A DNA stretch of 64,000 nt from Eubacterium sp. (GTDB lineage Bacteria; Bacillota; Clostridia; Oscillospirales; Acutalibacteraceae), in contig DVEP01000018.1 in the NCBI GenBank assembly GCA_015655975.1, forward strand, positions 62,001 to 126,000, written 5' to 3'. A model generated the notes under the pieces. It did no database searches and was not told where the DNA came from. It saw only the letters and a list, made by a program, of their open reading frames with translations. Made by a program: the position numbers and the translations under genes. Within the stretch, counting starts at the first letter, position 1. Each line of letters opens with the position of its first letter. Below, one piece after another: positions 8,835 through 18,140 of the stretch.

Positions 8835-8838
8835 GAAA

Positions 8839-11800
8839 TCAGAACAAAAATGACAACTGGCTCGACTCAGGCATATCGCCGAGCGCACCGAGCGCTCTCA
8901 AAGAATCGACGGTTGAACGGCCTATTTTCGCTCTTTCCATCAAATCATCGCAAGAAACAAACTCTCCGTTGCCGTCTTCTCTCGCCTCAACTATTGCTTT
9001 TGCCGCGTTTTCGCCGACGCCGTCGATTGCGCCGAACGGCAAACGAATTTTTCCGTCCTCAATCTTATATACTCTTGAGTCAGATTTATATATATCAACC
9101 GGCAAAAATTCTATACCTCTTGCAAGCATTTCCACAACAATTTGCAAAATGGTTGCTGTATCTTTTTCTTTTGCAGTTGCCTTTTGATTTGAATTGATTT
9201 CTTTGATTCTGTCCATTACGGCTTTTTTGCCTTTTAATGAAGTTTGCGCGTCAAGGTCTCCGCCGCGAACTGTAAAAAATGCACTGTAATACTCAATTGG
9301 ATAGTATATCTTATACCAACCGAGTCTTAACGCTGCGATAACATAGGCTGCTGCGTGAGCTTTCGGGAACATGTATTTGATTTTCATACAAGAATCAATA
9401 TACCATTCCTCAACATTGTGTTCTCTCATTGCTTTTTTGTGTTCATCGGTCAAAAGTTTTGTAGCTTTACCCTTTCTTACGATTTCCATAATGGTAAATG
9501 CCATTTTCGGCTCTAAGCCTTTATGCAGTAAGTAAGTCATAATGCTGTCTCGTGTACCGATAACATTTGAAATTGTACAAGTTCCGTTTTTGATGAGTTC
9601 CTGCGCATTACCGAGCCAAACATCCGTACCGTGCGACAAACCTGAAATTTGAAGCAAGTCGGAAAATGTTTTCGGCTGAGATTCAAGCAACATTCCTATT
9701 ACAAAGTTTGTACCCATTTCCGGAATTGACAAAGTACCTGTCTGACAACCTATATCTTCAGGTTCAACACCGAGTGGCTTTGTCGATGTAATCATTTCGT
9801 ACAATTTCGGGTCGCAAAGGTCAACATCCATAACAGGTATGCCTGTGCAGTCTTCAAGAAATTTATACAGTGTAGGAACATCGTGTCCGAGTTCGTCAAG
9901 TTTTAAAAGTGTATCGTGCAAAGCATTTTTAAAGTCAAAGTGAGTAGTCAGAGTACCTTTTGAAGCGTCGTTTGAAGGGTACTGAATCGGAGTAAAGTCC
10001 TCTACCTCATATTCACTCGGAACAACAACCATACCGCCGGGGTGCTGACCTGTTGTTCTTTTAATTCCCGTACAACCTATAGTCAAACGGTTTTCTTCGG
10101 CACGACTTACATTCATACCTCTTTTTTCAAGATATTTTTTAACATATCCATACGCAGTTTTATCAGCAACAGTTGCCATTGTACCTGCTTTGAACACATG
10201 GGTTTTACCGAACAACTCTTCTGTAAATCTATGGCTTTGGCTTTGGAAATCGCCTGAAAAGTTAAGGTCGATATCAGGTTCCTTATCTCCGTCAAAACCA
10301 AGGAAAGTTTCAAACGGTATTTCGTGTCCGTCGCGTTTCATCTGAGTATCACAATGCGGACAGTTTTTTATGGGAAGGTCAAAACCCGAACCGTATGAAC
10401 CGTCCAAAATGAATTCGGAATGTTTACAATTTGGGCAAACATAGTGAGGTGCAAGCGGGTTAACCTCTGAAATACCTGCCATGTGAGCAACAAAAGATGA
10501 GCCGACCGAACCTCTTGAGCCTACTAAATATCCGTGTTCTTCCGAGTTTTTAACAAGTCGTTTTGCAATGACATAGAGCACTGCATAGCCGTGTTTGATG
10601 ATTGAGTTTAACTCTTTTTCAAGTCTTGTAGCAACGAGTTCGGGAACAGGGTCGCCGTAAATTTCTTTTGCTCGTTGCCAGCAAATATCCGTAAGTTCTT
10701 CCTCTGCGCCGTCAATATGAGGCTGAAAAGTTCCCGGAGGAATAGGCACAAGACCGTCTTCAATCATATCTGCTATTTTATTTGGATTTTCTATAACAAA
10801 CTCTTTCGCTCTGTCGCCGAGATATGAAAAATCTTCAAGCATTTCATCTGTTGTTTTAAAGTACAACGGAGCCTGCATATCGGCGTCGTCAAAGCCCTTG
10901 CTGTCCATAATAATCGCTCTGAACTGAGCGTCTTTTTCATCAAGAAAATGAACATCGCCCGTAGCAACAGTCATTTTACCGAGTTCGTCTGCAATTGATA
11001 TAATTTTTCTGTTTATATTATTCAGATCTTCTTCGGAATTGATATTTTCATATTTTTCCTTATCTGACCTAATCATAAAAGCATTGTTTCCGTTCGGCTG
11101 AATTTCAAGGTAGTCGTAAAAGGAAGCAATTTGTTTAATTTCTTCATCGCTTTTATTATTTACAATCGCCTGATAAACTTCACCCTGCTCACACGCCGAG
11201 CCGATGATGATGCCGTTTCTGTTTTTCATCAAGTCGGTTTTTCTGATTAATGGTCTGTTTTTAAACTGTTCTATATTGGACTTTGAAATATGTTTATACA
11301 AAACTTTTCTGCCCTCAAGATTTTTGATTAAGAAAATGATATGGTATCTTTCAAACTGCTTTAATTTCAGTTCCATAAAATTGGGATACTTTTCATCATC
11401 TACCAAATAGCCTTCCATGCCCATAATGACTTTTATACCTGCATCTTTACCTGCTTTGCAGGCTTCGGGCAATGCTTGTACAATGCCGTGGTCGGTAATT
11501 GCTATTGCTTTGTGTCCCCATTTTGCCGCTCTTTTTACAAGCGCAGTAGGAGAAGTGATGCCGTCCATTTCAGACAGTGATGTATGCAAATGAAGTTCTA
11601 CTCTCTTTTCGGGAGCACTGTCTTCCTTTTCTGATTTTTGTACAGTCGCCATTGCAAACGGGTTTAAAACATACTCATTTGCATAGGTATCAAGCGCGTA
11701 CTTGCCTGTTATTAAGACAGTACCCACCTCGCTGATTTTAGACGAAAGTTTATCTATCACTTCATTTTCGCCGAAAACTTTTACAGAAAGCGACGATGTA

Positions 11801-12570
11801 TAGTCTGTAATATCAAATGTGAAAATCTTGTTGTTTCCTCGACGGGTTTCAATGATTTCCTGACTGATAATATCGCCCCAAACGGTGATGATACCGTCTG
11901 TTATTTGAACATCGGCAATATTTTTCGGTACTTCTCTGACATCTCTGCCGTAAACGGTTTTTGCCGTATCTATGTAAAGAGGAGTTCCCTCAAGTAATTT
12001 GTGTTTGACATTTTTTTTAACATTTTGTTTGATTTGTTTCAGTTGTTTTTGCTTGTTTTCATACATTTCTTTTGCTTTTTGTTCAACATCAAAAACTGCG
12101 TCTTCAACAAGTTCAACTTCATATTCAAGCGAAAAAGAGTAGTTAATCTCATTTCTGATTAAACTGCATATTTTTTTTGACTCAAGCAACTCTTTTCCGC
12201 CGTTTTGCAATTTTAGTTTTAAAACTGAGTTGTCGTGGTCAAATTCCAACTTAACACCGTCAAAAAAGCCTGCAATCTGCGGGTTTGACTTTTGAATTTT
12301 TTGAATGATGTTAAAAACAGCTTCGTTACCGAAACACCCTTGCGGATATTTTACCCTGACATCTATCTTATTTATTTCATAGTCTTTCTTTATTTCATTT
12401 TCAGCAAGGTCGAGTAACTCTCTTTCTATCAAATCACTGCTGACTATCTCAAATGAAATCACTCTGTTTTTGCGTGAAATGTTTAAAGAAGTTATTTCTG
12501 CATCTGAAAAAACAGGATATTGTTCTCTGTTGTTACAAATGCAATCAAATATATCTGTTATTTTTGCCAT
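8839..12570 (-). CDS. polC: DNA polymerase III alpha subunit, PolC type, without the exonuclease domain
   Basis: Replicative DNA polymerase of low-GC Firmicutes. Order: N-terminal domain (1-200), OB fold (about 215-310), PHP domain starting VELHLHTSLSEMDG (324-337), then polymerase with YLVGSRGSVGSS, a zinc finger (CPNCKHSEF, CPHCDTQ), the catalytic PDIDLNFSGDFQ, GTMATVADKTAYGYVK and TGIKRTTGQHPGG. The C-terminus QLSFLF fits a clamp-binding motif. Standard PolC (about 1,437 residues in B. subtilis) has a 3'-5' exonuclease inserted in the PHP domain. Here GMEGYLVDD (385-392) runs within 20 residues into FERYHIIFLIKNLEG, the sequence that normally follows the exonuclease. No FDVETTG or other ExoI-III motif is present, and the 194-residue shortfall fits a clean loss. 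The start overlaps the ispG stop by one base (TAATG). Confidence 0.96.
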   Translation of the reverse strand: MAKITDIFDCICNNREQYPVFSDAEITSLNISRKNRVISFEIVSSDLIERELLDLAENEIKKDYEINKIDVRVKYPQGCFGNEAVFNIIQKIQKSNPQIAGFFDGVKLEFDHDNSVLKLKLQNGGKELLESKKICSLIRNEINYSFSLEYEVELVEDAVFDVEQKAKEMYENKQKQLKQIKQNVKKNVKHKLLEGTPLYIDTAKTVYGRDVREVPKNIADVQITDGIITVWGDIISQEIIETRRGNNKIFTFDITDYTSSLSVKVFGENEVIDKLSSKISEVGTVLITGKYALDTYANEYVLNPFAMATVQKSEKEDSAPEKRVELHLHTSLSEMDGITSPTALVKRAAKWGHKAIAITDHGIVQALPEACKAGKDAGIKVIMGMEGYLVDDEKYPNFMELKLKQFERYHIIFLIKNLEGRKVLYKHISKSNIEQFKNRPLIRKTDLMKNRNGIIIGSACEQGEVYQAIVNNKSDEEIKQIASFYDYLEIQPNGNNAFMIRSDKEKYENINSEEDLNNINRKIISIADELGKMTVATGDVHFLDEKDAQFRAIIMDSKGFDDADMQAPLYFKTTDEMLEDFSYLGDRAKEFVIENPNKIADMIEDGLVPIPPGTFQPHIDGAEEELTDICWQRAKEIYGDPVPELVATRLEKELNSIIKHGYAVLYVIAKRLVKNSEEHGYLVGSRGSVGSSFVAHMAGISEVNPLAPHYVCPNCKHSEFILDGSYGSGFDLPIKNCPHCDTQMKRDGHEIPFETFLGFDGDKEPDIDLNFSGDFQSQSHRFTEELFGKTHVFKAGTMATVADKTAYGYVKKYLEKRGMNVSRAEENRLTIGCTGIKRTTGQHPGGMVVVPSEYEVEDFTPIQYPSNDASKGTLTTHFDFKNALHDTLLKLDELGHDVPTLYKFLEDCTGIPVMDVDLCDPKLYEMITSTKPLGVEPEDIGCQTGTLSIPEMGTNFVIGMLLESQPKTFSDLLQISGLSHGTDVWLGNAQELIKNGTCTISNVIGTRDSIMTYLLHKGLEPKMAFTIMEIVRKGKATKLLTDEHKKAMREHNVEEWYIDSCMKIKYMFPKAHAAAYVIAALRLGWYKIYYPIEYYSAFFTVRGGDLDAQTSLKGKKAVMDRIKEINSNQKATAKEKDTATILQIVVEMLARGIEFLPVDIYKSDSRVYKIEDGKIRLPFGAIDGVGENAAKAIVEAREDGNGEFVSCDDLMERAKIGRSTVDSLRALGALGDMPESSQLSFLF

Positions 12571-13619
12571 TATAATTTTTCTATCTCTTTCATTAATTCT
12601 TCAAGCAATTCATCTTCAGAAACTTTTTTTAAAACTTCGCCTTTTTTAAAAATTATACCGCAGCCGTCTCCGCCTGCAATACCGATGTCTGCCTCTTTTG
12701 CCTCTCCCGGTCCGTTTACAACACAACCCATTACGGCAACTTTTATAGGTTTGTGAACACATTTAAGTTTTTCTTCTACTTGTTTGGCAAGACCGACTAA
12801 ATCTATACGCGTTCTACCGCAAGTAGGACAACTGATTAAGTACGGAGAATCGTTTTTCATACCGAGCGCTTTTAAAATATCAAAAGCGGCAAAAACTTCT
12901 TTTACAGGACTGTCGGTAAGGCTGACTCTTATTGTGTCGCCTATTCCGTGAGCGAGAAGAGAACCTATACCTATTGAAGACTTTACAAGTCCCATTCTCT
13001 CGGTACCTGCCTCTGTAACTCCCAAATGAAGAGGATAACTACATTTTTCAGCGGCAAGCTCATAGGCAGAAATCATTGTCTGCACATTTGAACTTTTAAT
13101 TGAAATAACAATATCTTCAAAGTCAAATTTTTTAAGCAAAGACGCGTGGTACAAAGCAGAATCAACAAGCGCTTCGGCACAAGGCGAGCCGTATTTTGCA
13201 AGAATATTTTTTTCAAGCGAACCTGAATTAACGCCTATTCTGATTGGTATTTGCTTGCTTTTGCAAATATCTGCAACTGCTTTAACTTTACTCTCGTCGC
13301 CGATATTTCCCGGGTTAATCCTGATTTTATCTATACCTCGTTCAGCCGCGCCTATTGCCAAACGATAGTCAAAATGAATATCTGCAACAAGCGGAACATC
13401 TACGGCTTTTTTTATAGGTTCTATCAAGTCAAGCGCTTTTTCATCAGGTATAGCAAAGCGAATAATTTGACAGCCTGCAGAGGCAAGTTCTTTTGCCTGC
13501 GCCACACTGCCTTCGATATTCGTTGAAGGAATATTAAGCATTGACTGAACAAGGACTTCGGAATCTCCGCCTATATATTTATTTCCTATTTTTATTTTTT
13601 TTGAAATTCTTTTTTTCAT
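12570..13619 (-). CDS. ispG: 4-hydroxy-3-methylbut-2-enyl diphosphate synthase IspG
   Basis: 4Fe-4S enzyme of the MEP isoprenoid pathway converting MEcPP to HMBPP. Recognisable are IGGDSEVLVQSML at the start, PLVADIHFDYRLA, RINPGNIG, the LHLGVTEAGT loop, and the C-terminal cluster cysteines in ISCPTCGRTRIDL and CVVNGPGEAKEADIGIAGG. I place the start at the ATG at 13619 (MKKRISKKIK), six bases after a GGTGA site; an ATG at 13631 in frame adds four residues (MVND) and lacks a ribosome site. Dxr of the same pathway is two genes upstream. Confidence 0.95.
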   Translation of the reverse strand: MKKRISKKIKIGNKYIGGDSEVLVQSMLNIPSTNIEGSVAQAKELASAGCQIIRFAIPDEKALDLIEPIKKAVDVPLVADIHFDYRLAIGAAERGIDKIRINPGNIGDESKVKAVADICKSKQIPIRIGVNSGSLEKNILAKYGSPCAEALVDSALYHASLLKKFDFEDIVISIKSSNVQTMISAYELAAEKCSYPLHLGVTEAGTERMGLVKSSIGIGSLLAHGIGDTIRVSLTDSPVKEVFAAFDILKALGMKNDSPYLISCPTCGRTRIDLVGLAKQVEEKLKCVHKPIKVAVMGCVVNGPGEAKEADIGIAGGDGCGIIFKKGEVLKKVSEDELLEELMKEIEKL

Positions 13620-13636
13620 ATCATTCACCATTTAAT

Positions 13637-14689
13637 TTAAAAGAGTTTTGTAATATCGCTAAATGTAACAACGCACATTAAACCGAGCAACAAAACAAGT
13701 CCCACAGTATTTACTGCCCACTCAAATTTTTTCGGTAATTTTTTCTTTGTAATTCCCTCGAAAATCAAAAGGAATATACGCCAGCCATCAAGAGCCGGAA
13801 TCGGAAACAGGTTGAATAATCCGACATTGATTGTCAAAAGCGCCATAATTCTCAGCATTGACGGTATTGAGGTTTTTACGGCGTCGGAAATTATGCTGAC
13901 GCTTCCGACAGGTCCCGCCAAATCTGACAAGCCGTACTTACCTACAAGCAAATCGTGGACGGACAAAAACACCATACGAGCGTATGAAACAAACTCTAAA
14001 CATGCAGATTTTATCACATTTGAAAAAGTTTTCGGCACTCCTATAAGCAAAAAATCCATTGAAATGAAGCGATGACCTTCATACTCCTCAGTTGCAAACT
14101 TAACATCGTCAAGTTCAACGGTTTTTCCGTTTCTTTCAACAACCATATCTACAACTCCGCTTTCGCTTCGTGAAAAAGCAGTCGTAATGTCAGACGGAGT
14201 AAATGTTCTCATACCGTCAATAGATTTAATAACATCACCCTTTTCGAGTCCGTAAGAACTGCTGATTGCAGTATCTTCAAATTTAGCAACTTCGCAAGTA
14301 CCGACAAGTTCCGATGAAGAAACAATGACTATCATAATAACAAAGCCGAGAAGAAGATTCATTACAGCGCCTGCAACGACTACCGTTATTCTCTGCCAAA
14401 CTTTTTTGGAAGAAAATGAGCCATTGCTGTCGCTTTCTTCATCTTCTCCCTCCATAGCGCAATATCCTCCGAACAAAATCCATCGCAAAGAAAACTTTGT
14501 TTCGCCTTTTTGTTTGCTGAAAACTTTCGGTCCCATTCCTATTGAGAATTCATTTACTTTGATTTTGTTCATTTTAGCGGCAAAAAAATGTCCGCCCTCG
14601 TGAATAATGATTATCACTTCAAAAAACAAAATCGCAATCAAAATAGGATAAACAGCGTTCCACACACTTGAAATACTTAAACTAATCAA
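13637..14689 (-). CDS. rseP: Site-2 metalloprotease RseP
   Basis: Intramembrane zinc protease (M50) that cleaves anti-sigma factors and leftover signal peptides. The 350-residue protein has HEGGH at residues 30-34 in the first membrane helix, a PDZ domain around residues 110-200 (SSYGLEKGDVIKSIDG), and the third zinc-ligand motif NLFPIPALDG in a later helix, with four predicted membrane segments. The start appears to be TTG at 14689, which overlaps the dxr stop (TTGA), with AAAAGG just in front; translation is probably coupled to dxr. The dxr-rseP order is typical of Firmicutes. Confidence 0.95.
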   Translation of the reverse strand: MISLSISSVWNAVYPILIAILFFEVIIIIHEGGHFFAAKMNKIKVNEFSIGMGPKVFSKQKGETKFSLRWILFGGYCAMEGEDEESDSNGSFSSKKVWQRITVVVAGAVMNLLLGFVIMIVIVSSSELVGTCEVAKFEDTAISSSYGLEKGDVIKSIDGMRTFTPSDITTAFSRSESGVVDMVVERNGKTVELDDVKFATEEYEGHRFISMDFLLIGVPKTFSNVIKSACLEFVSYARMVFLSVHDLLVGKYGLSDLAGPVGSVSIISDAVKTSIPSMLRIMALLTINVGLFNLFPIPALDGWRIFLLIFEGITKKKLPKKFEWAVNTVGLVLLLGLMCVVTFSDITKLF

Positions 14690-15834
14690 CCTTTTACCGC
14701 CTCTGCAACATAATTTCTGGCATTTCTGTCTGCTTCAAGAACATCATCAAGAGTAAAATCAGATATGTCTTTTGCATTTTTCATTGCCTCATTATTAAGA
14801 TATGCAATATCTGTAAATTTAATTTTGCCGTCAAGAAAATATTTTACGCTTTGCTCATTTGCACCGTTTGCCGCTGCAGGATGAACACCGCCCAAGCGAA
14901 TAGCGTCTTTACACACATTAATACACTTAAATGTCTCGTAGTCAGGCTCATAAAAAGTAAGTTTTCCGTAGTCTGCAAGATTTAACTGTGCAACAGGAGA
15001 TTCAAATCTGTCGGGATATGTCAAAGCGTACTGAATCGGTATTCTCATATCGGGTACGCCGAGTTGAGCAATGACCGAATTGTCAACATACTCTATCAAA
15101 GAATGAACAACTGACTCCCTGTGAACCAATATATCTATTTCTTCGGGAGTTTTGTCAAACAGCCATGCAGCCTCTATTAATTCAAGTCCCTTGTTCATCA
15201 TAGTAGCCGAGTCGATGGTAATTTTATTTCCCATACTCCAATTCGGATGATTTAAGGCCTGCTCTACCGTAACATTTTTAAGTTCGTTTTCTTTCTTGTT
15301 GAAAAACGGACCGCCCGACGCAGTCAAAATAACCCTTTTTACAACCTTTTGCGACGGAGCGCCCTGCATTGCCTGAAAAATTGCCGAGTGTTCACTGTCA
15401 ACAGGCAAAATAGAAACGCCGTTTTTTTCTGCCGCCCGAGTTACCAAATGTCCGCCTGCAACAAGAGTTTCTTTGTTTGCAAGCGCTATTGTTTTTTTCT
15501 CGTTTATAGCGGCAAGAGTAGGTTCAAGACCTACCATACCGACAACTGAATTTAATACAACATTTGAGTTTTTATATGTTGCGCACTCTATAAGACCGTT
15601 TTTGCCCGACAAAACTTTAATATCGGTATCGCTCAATCTGATTTTCAATTCTTTTGCCGAATTTTCGTCCATCATACAAACAACAGACGGTTTGAACTCT
15701 CTTGCCTGCTCTTCAACGAGTTTGAAATTTTTATTTGCAGTCAAAGCGCAGATATTGAAATTGTTTTTTCTTACAACATCAAGCGACTGAGTACCTATGG
15801 AACCGGTTGAACCTAAAAGAGAAATATTTTTCAT
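14686..15834 (-). CDS. dxr: 1-deoxy-D-xylulose 5-phosphate reductoisomerase Dxr
   Basis: NADPH-dependent first committed enzyme of the MEP pathway (DXP to MEP). The 382 residues contain the Rossmann start LLGSTGSIGTQSLDV, the ALANKETLVAGG segment, the metal and substrate loop LPVDSEHSAIFQ, TASGGPF, and the C-terminal NGANEQSVKYFLDGKI. ATG at 15834 with a GGTGAT site. It overlaps rseP by four bases and follows cdsA by 17 bases. Confidence 0.97.
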   Translation of the reverse strand: MKNISLLGSTGSIGTQSLDVVRKNNFNICALTANKNFKLVEEQAREFKPSVVCMMDENSAKELKIRLSDTDIKVLSGKNGLIECATYKNSNVVLNSVVGMVGLEPTLAAINEKKTIALANKETLVAGGHLVTRAAEKNGVSILPVDSEHSAIFQAMQGAPSQKVVKRVILTASGGPFFNKKENELKNVTVEQALNHPNWSMGNKITIDSATMMNKGLELIEAAWLFDKTPEEIDILVHRESVVHSLIEYVDNSVIAQLGVPDMRIPIQYALTYPDRFESPVAQLNLADYGKLTFYEPDYETFKCINVCKDAIRLGGVHPAAANGANEQSVKYFLDGKIKFTDIAYLNNEAMKNAKDISDFTLDDVLEADRNARNYVAEAVKG

Positions 15835-15851
15835 ATTATCACCAAATCAAA

Positions 15852-16730
15852 TTACATTACAGAATTAAAATACACTAAAGAAATTGCATAAGTTGCGGCA
15901 AGTGTGAACAAGGATGAATCAAATCTATCCATCACTCCGCCGTGCCCTGGGAAAATTTTTCCGAAATCTTTAACGCCGAAATTTCTTTTAAGTACGGAAG
16001 CCGTTAAATCGCCGAACATTCCGAGCATTGATACAAACACGCTTGCACAAAGCAAAACTATCATTAAAGTTTTTTCAATTTTTTCGTCTGCAAAATGATT
16101 GTACAATAAAACAGCGCAAACATTTAATATTGCAGAAAATACAAGTCCGCCTACTGCACCCTCAACAGTTTTTTTAGGACTGATATTCGGACACATTTTA
16201 TGTTTTCCTATTGCCATACCCGTAAGCTGAGCACCTGTATCGGTTGCAAGGGCGCATATAAGTGCATAGAAAATTAAATATATTCCGATTTGACGGTTTT
16301 CTGCGCCTATATCACGAAGTCTTACAATGATTGAAAAGCCGTACGGCACAACGACACTTGCAAAAAATGCCGTTGTAACATCTTCAAACTTTGTTGTTGA
16401 ATAGTGTCGAAGCATTGAAAGGAAAAAAGCCAACGCAAGTGCTATGACATAAATAACAGACGGAACGGTGCTGATGATTTTTCCCATCAACTCAGAACTT
16501 ACAACAGGTTCAAGACACCTTTCGTTTGCAAAAAACGGAACAACTGCCGAAAACGCAGTACCTGTCACCAAAATAAACTTATTTTGTATTTTTGCACATT
16601 TCATAATTTCATTTGAAGCGACCGCGCTCAAAAACGCAACAGCTAAAACAAGCGCAGGCGTATATATTTGCCACACAACAACGGCAAGAACCGCCAGCAA
16701 AACGACTGCTGTAATTACACGAGTTTTCAT
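15852..16730 (-). CDS. cdsA: Phosphatidate cytidylyltransferase CdsA
   Basis: Makes CDP-diacylglycerol from phosphatidic acid and CTP in the membrane. The 292-residue protein has about eight hydrophobic helices and the C-terminal CdsA signature SVLKRNFGVKDFGKIFPGHG followed by GVMDRFDS. The start codon is three bases from the uppS stop, with GGAGGAG within the uppS end. Position between uppS and dxr is the standard Firmicutes arrangement. Confidence 0.96.
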   Translation of the reverse strand: MKTRVITAVVLLAVLAVVVWQIYTPALVLAVAFLSAVASNEIMKCAKIQNKFILVTGTAFSAVVPFFANERCLEPVVSSELMGKIISTVPSVIYVIALALAFFLSMLRHYSTTKFEDVTTAFFASVVVPYGFSIIVRLRDIGAENRQIGIYLIFYALICALATDTGAQLTGMAIGKHKMCPNISPKKTVEGAVGGLVFSAILNVCAVLLYNHFADEKIEKTLMIVLLCASVFVSMLGMFGDLTASVLKRNFGVKDFGKIFPGHGGVMDRFDSSLFTLAATYAISLVYFNSVM

Positions 16731-17465
16731 CTATTCTCCTCCAAAACGACGATTTCTTTTTTCATAAGCGTGAAGCGCCTCTTTTAAATCTTTTTCTTTA
16801 AAATCCGGCCAAAGAACATCGCTGTACCAAAATTCACTGTATGCAGACTGCCAAAGCAAAAAGTTTGAAAGTCTCTGTTCTCCGCTCGGTCGAATTATCA
16901 AGTCAGGGTCGGGCTGATTTGCAGTATAGATATTTTCAGAAATATCCTGAACTGTGATTTCGTCTGCATTTTTACCGCTTTTTACAATTTTTTTAACAGC
17001 GCTTAAAATCTCCTGTCGTCCTCCGTAGTTGAGCGCCAAATTGATGACAGTGCCGTTCTTTTCAAAAGTCCTTTTTTCTGCCCTGTCCATAAGTTCAAGT
17101 ATATCTTCTCTGAGTCCCTGTCGCTCGCCGATAAACTTTAAACTGATATTTGATTTTTCATCAAAGTCTTTTTCAGCCTCGAGCAAATAGTCTTTAAACA
17201 AATTCATCAGCGCGTCAACTTCATCTTTCGGTCTTTTCCAGTTTTCAGTTGAAAACGCGTAAAAAGTTACATACTTAATTCCTAAATTTGCGCAATACTT
17301 TGAAATTTTACGAAAAACTTCTGCGCCTGCTTTATGACCCGTTTTTCTCGGCAAAGCTCTTTTTTTCGCCCATCTGCCGTTTCCGTCCATTATTATGCCG
17401 ATATGCTGAGGCAAAACGGTAAATTCTGATTGATTTACGCTTTCACTTTTCTTAAAAATAGCCAT
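16731..17465 (-). CDS. uppS: Undecaprenyl diphosphate synthase UppS
   Basis: cis-Prenyltransferase making the C55 carrier lipid for peptidoglycan and wall polymers. The 244 residues contain the family signatures HIGIIMDGNGRWAKKR near the N-terminus, NYGGRQEIL and the C-terminal DLIIRPSGEQRLSNFLLW, where most homologues have RTSGE. A strong GGAGG precedes the ATG by eight bases. Confidence 0.97.
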   Translation of the reverse strand: MAIFKKSESVNQSEFTVLPQHIGIIMDGNGRWAKKRALPRKTGHKAGAEVFRKISKYCANLGIKYVTFYAFSTENWKRPKDEVDALMNLFKDYLLEAEKDFDEKSNISLKFIGERQGLREDILELMDRAEKRTFEKNGTVINLALNYGGRQEILSAVKKIVKSGKNADEITVQDISENIYTANQPDPDLIIRPSGEQRLSNFLLWQSAYSEFWYSDVLWPDFKEKDLKEALHAYEKRNRRFGGE

Positions 17466-17502
17466 CTATGTTCCTCCTGCACACATATAATAAAGCATTA
17501 TA

Positions 17503-17520
17503 GGGCGTCGATTGACGCCC
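17503..17520. repeat. GC-rich perfect palindrome between frr and uppS
   Basis: Stem GGGCGTC/GACGCCC of seven base pairs around a four-base loop, in an otherwise AT-rich 72-base gap. No T-run follows on the minus strand, so it is not a convincing terminator; it may be a processing or pausing hairpin, or a remnant of a dispersed palindromic repeat. Confidence 0.5.
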
Positions 17521-17537
17521 CGTACAATATTTTATGC

Positions 17538-18098
17538 TTAGATGGAAAGAATTTCTTTTTCTTTTTTTTCTGTGATTTCTTCTGCTTGTTTGATTGCCTT
17601 ATCTGTATAATCCTGAATTTGTTTTTCGGCAGATTTCACATCATCTTCTGTAATTTCGTTTTCTTTTTTAAGTTTTTTAACATCATCAATCGCGTCTCTT
17701 CTGACATTTCTGACAGCAATTTTTGCCTCTTCATTGCGCTTTGAAATTTCTTTAACAATTTCTTTACGGCGTTCTTCTGTAAGAGGTGGAAAATTAAGTC
17801 TGATAACCTTACCGTCGTTCATCGGGTTGATACCTATATCGGACATATTGATTGCTTTTTCAATTTCTTTGATTGAAGAAGCGTCCCAAGGTTGTATAGC
17901 AAGTGTACGAGGTTCAGGCACGCTTACTTGCGCCATTTGAATAATTGGTGTGGGAGTTCCGTAATAGTCAACCAAAACTCTGTCGAGAATTGACGGATTT
18001 GCTCTGCCTGCTCTGATAGCGGCGTAGTCTCTCTCAAGTGCCTGAAGACACTTTTCCATTTTTTCATTTGTTGTTGAATAAATACTATCTAAACTCAT
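17538..18098 (-). CDS. frr: Ribosome recycling factor Frr
   Basis: Splits post-termination ribosomes together with EF-G. The 186-residue length is standard. Visible hallmarks are RAGRANPSILDRVLVDYYGTP near residue 32 onwards, the SVPEPRTLAIQPWD segment of the tip domain, and the C-terminal helix ending in ITEKKEKEILSI. It lies 42 bases downstream of pyrH, as in most Firmicutes. Confidence 0.97.
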   Translation of the reverse strand: MSLDSIYSTTNEKMEKCLQALERDYAAIRAGRANPSILDRVLVDYYGTPTPIIQMAQVSVPEPRTLAIQPWDASSIKEIEKAINMSDIGINPMNDGKVIRLNFPPLTEERRKEIVKEISKRNEEAKIAVRNVRRDAIDDVKKLKKENEITEDDVKSAEKQIQDYTDKAIKQAEEITEKKEKEILSI

Positions 18099-18140
18099 AA
18101 TAAAATACCTTTCAAAATATATTTAATTTAATAACATCAA

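Noticed and set aside
8758..8838. T-box or attenuator before the his operon
   Set aside because: Promoter position leaves a leader of about 40 bases, too short for a T-box stem I, an antiterminator or a leader peptide, and no T-run hairpin is present.
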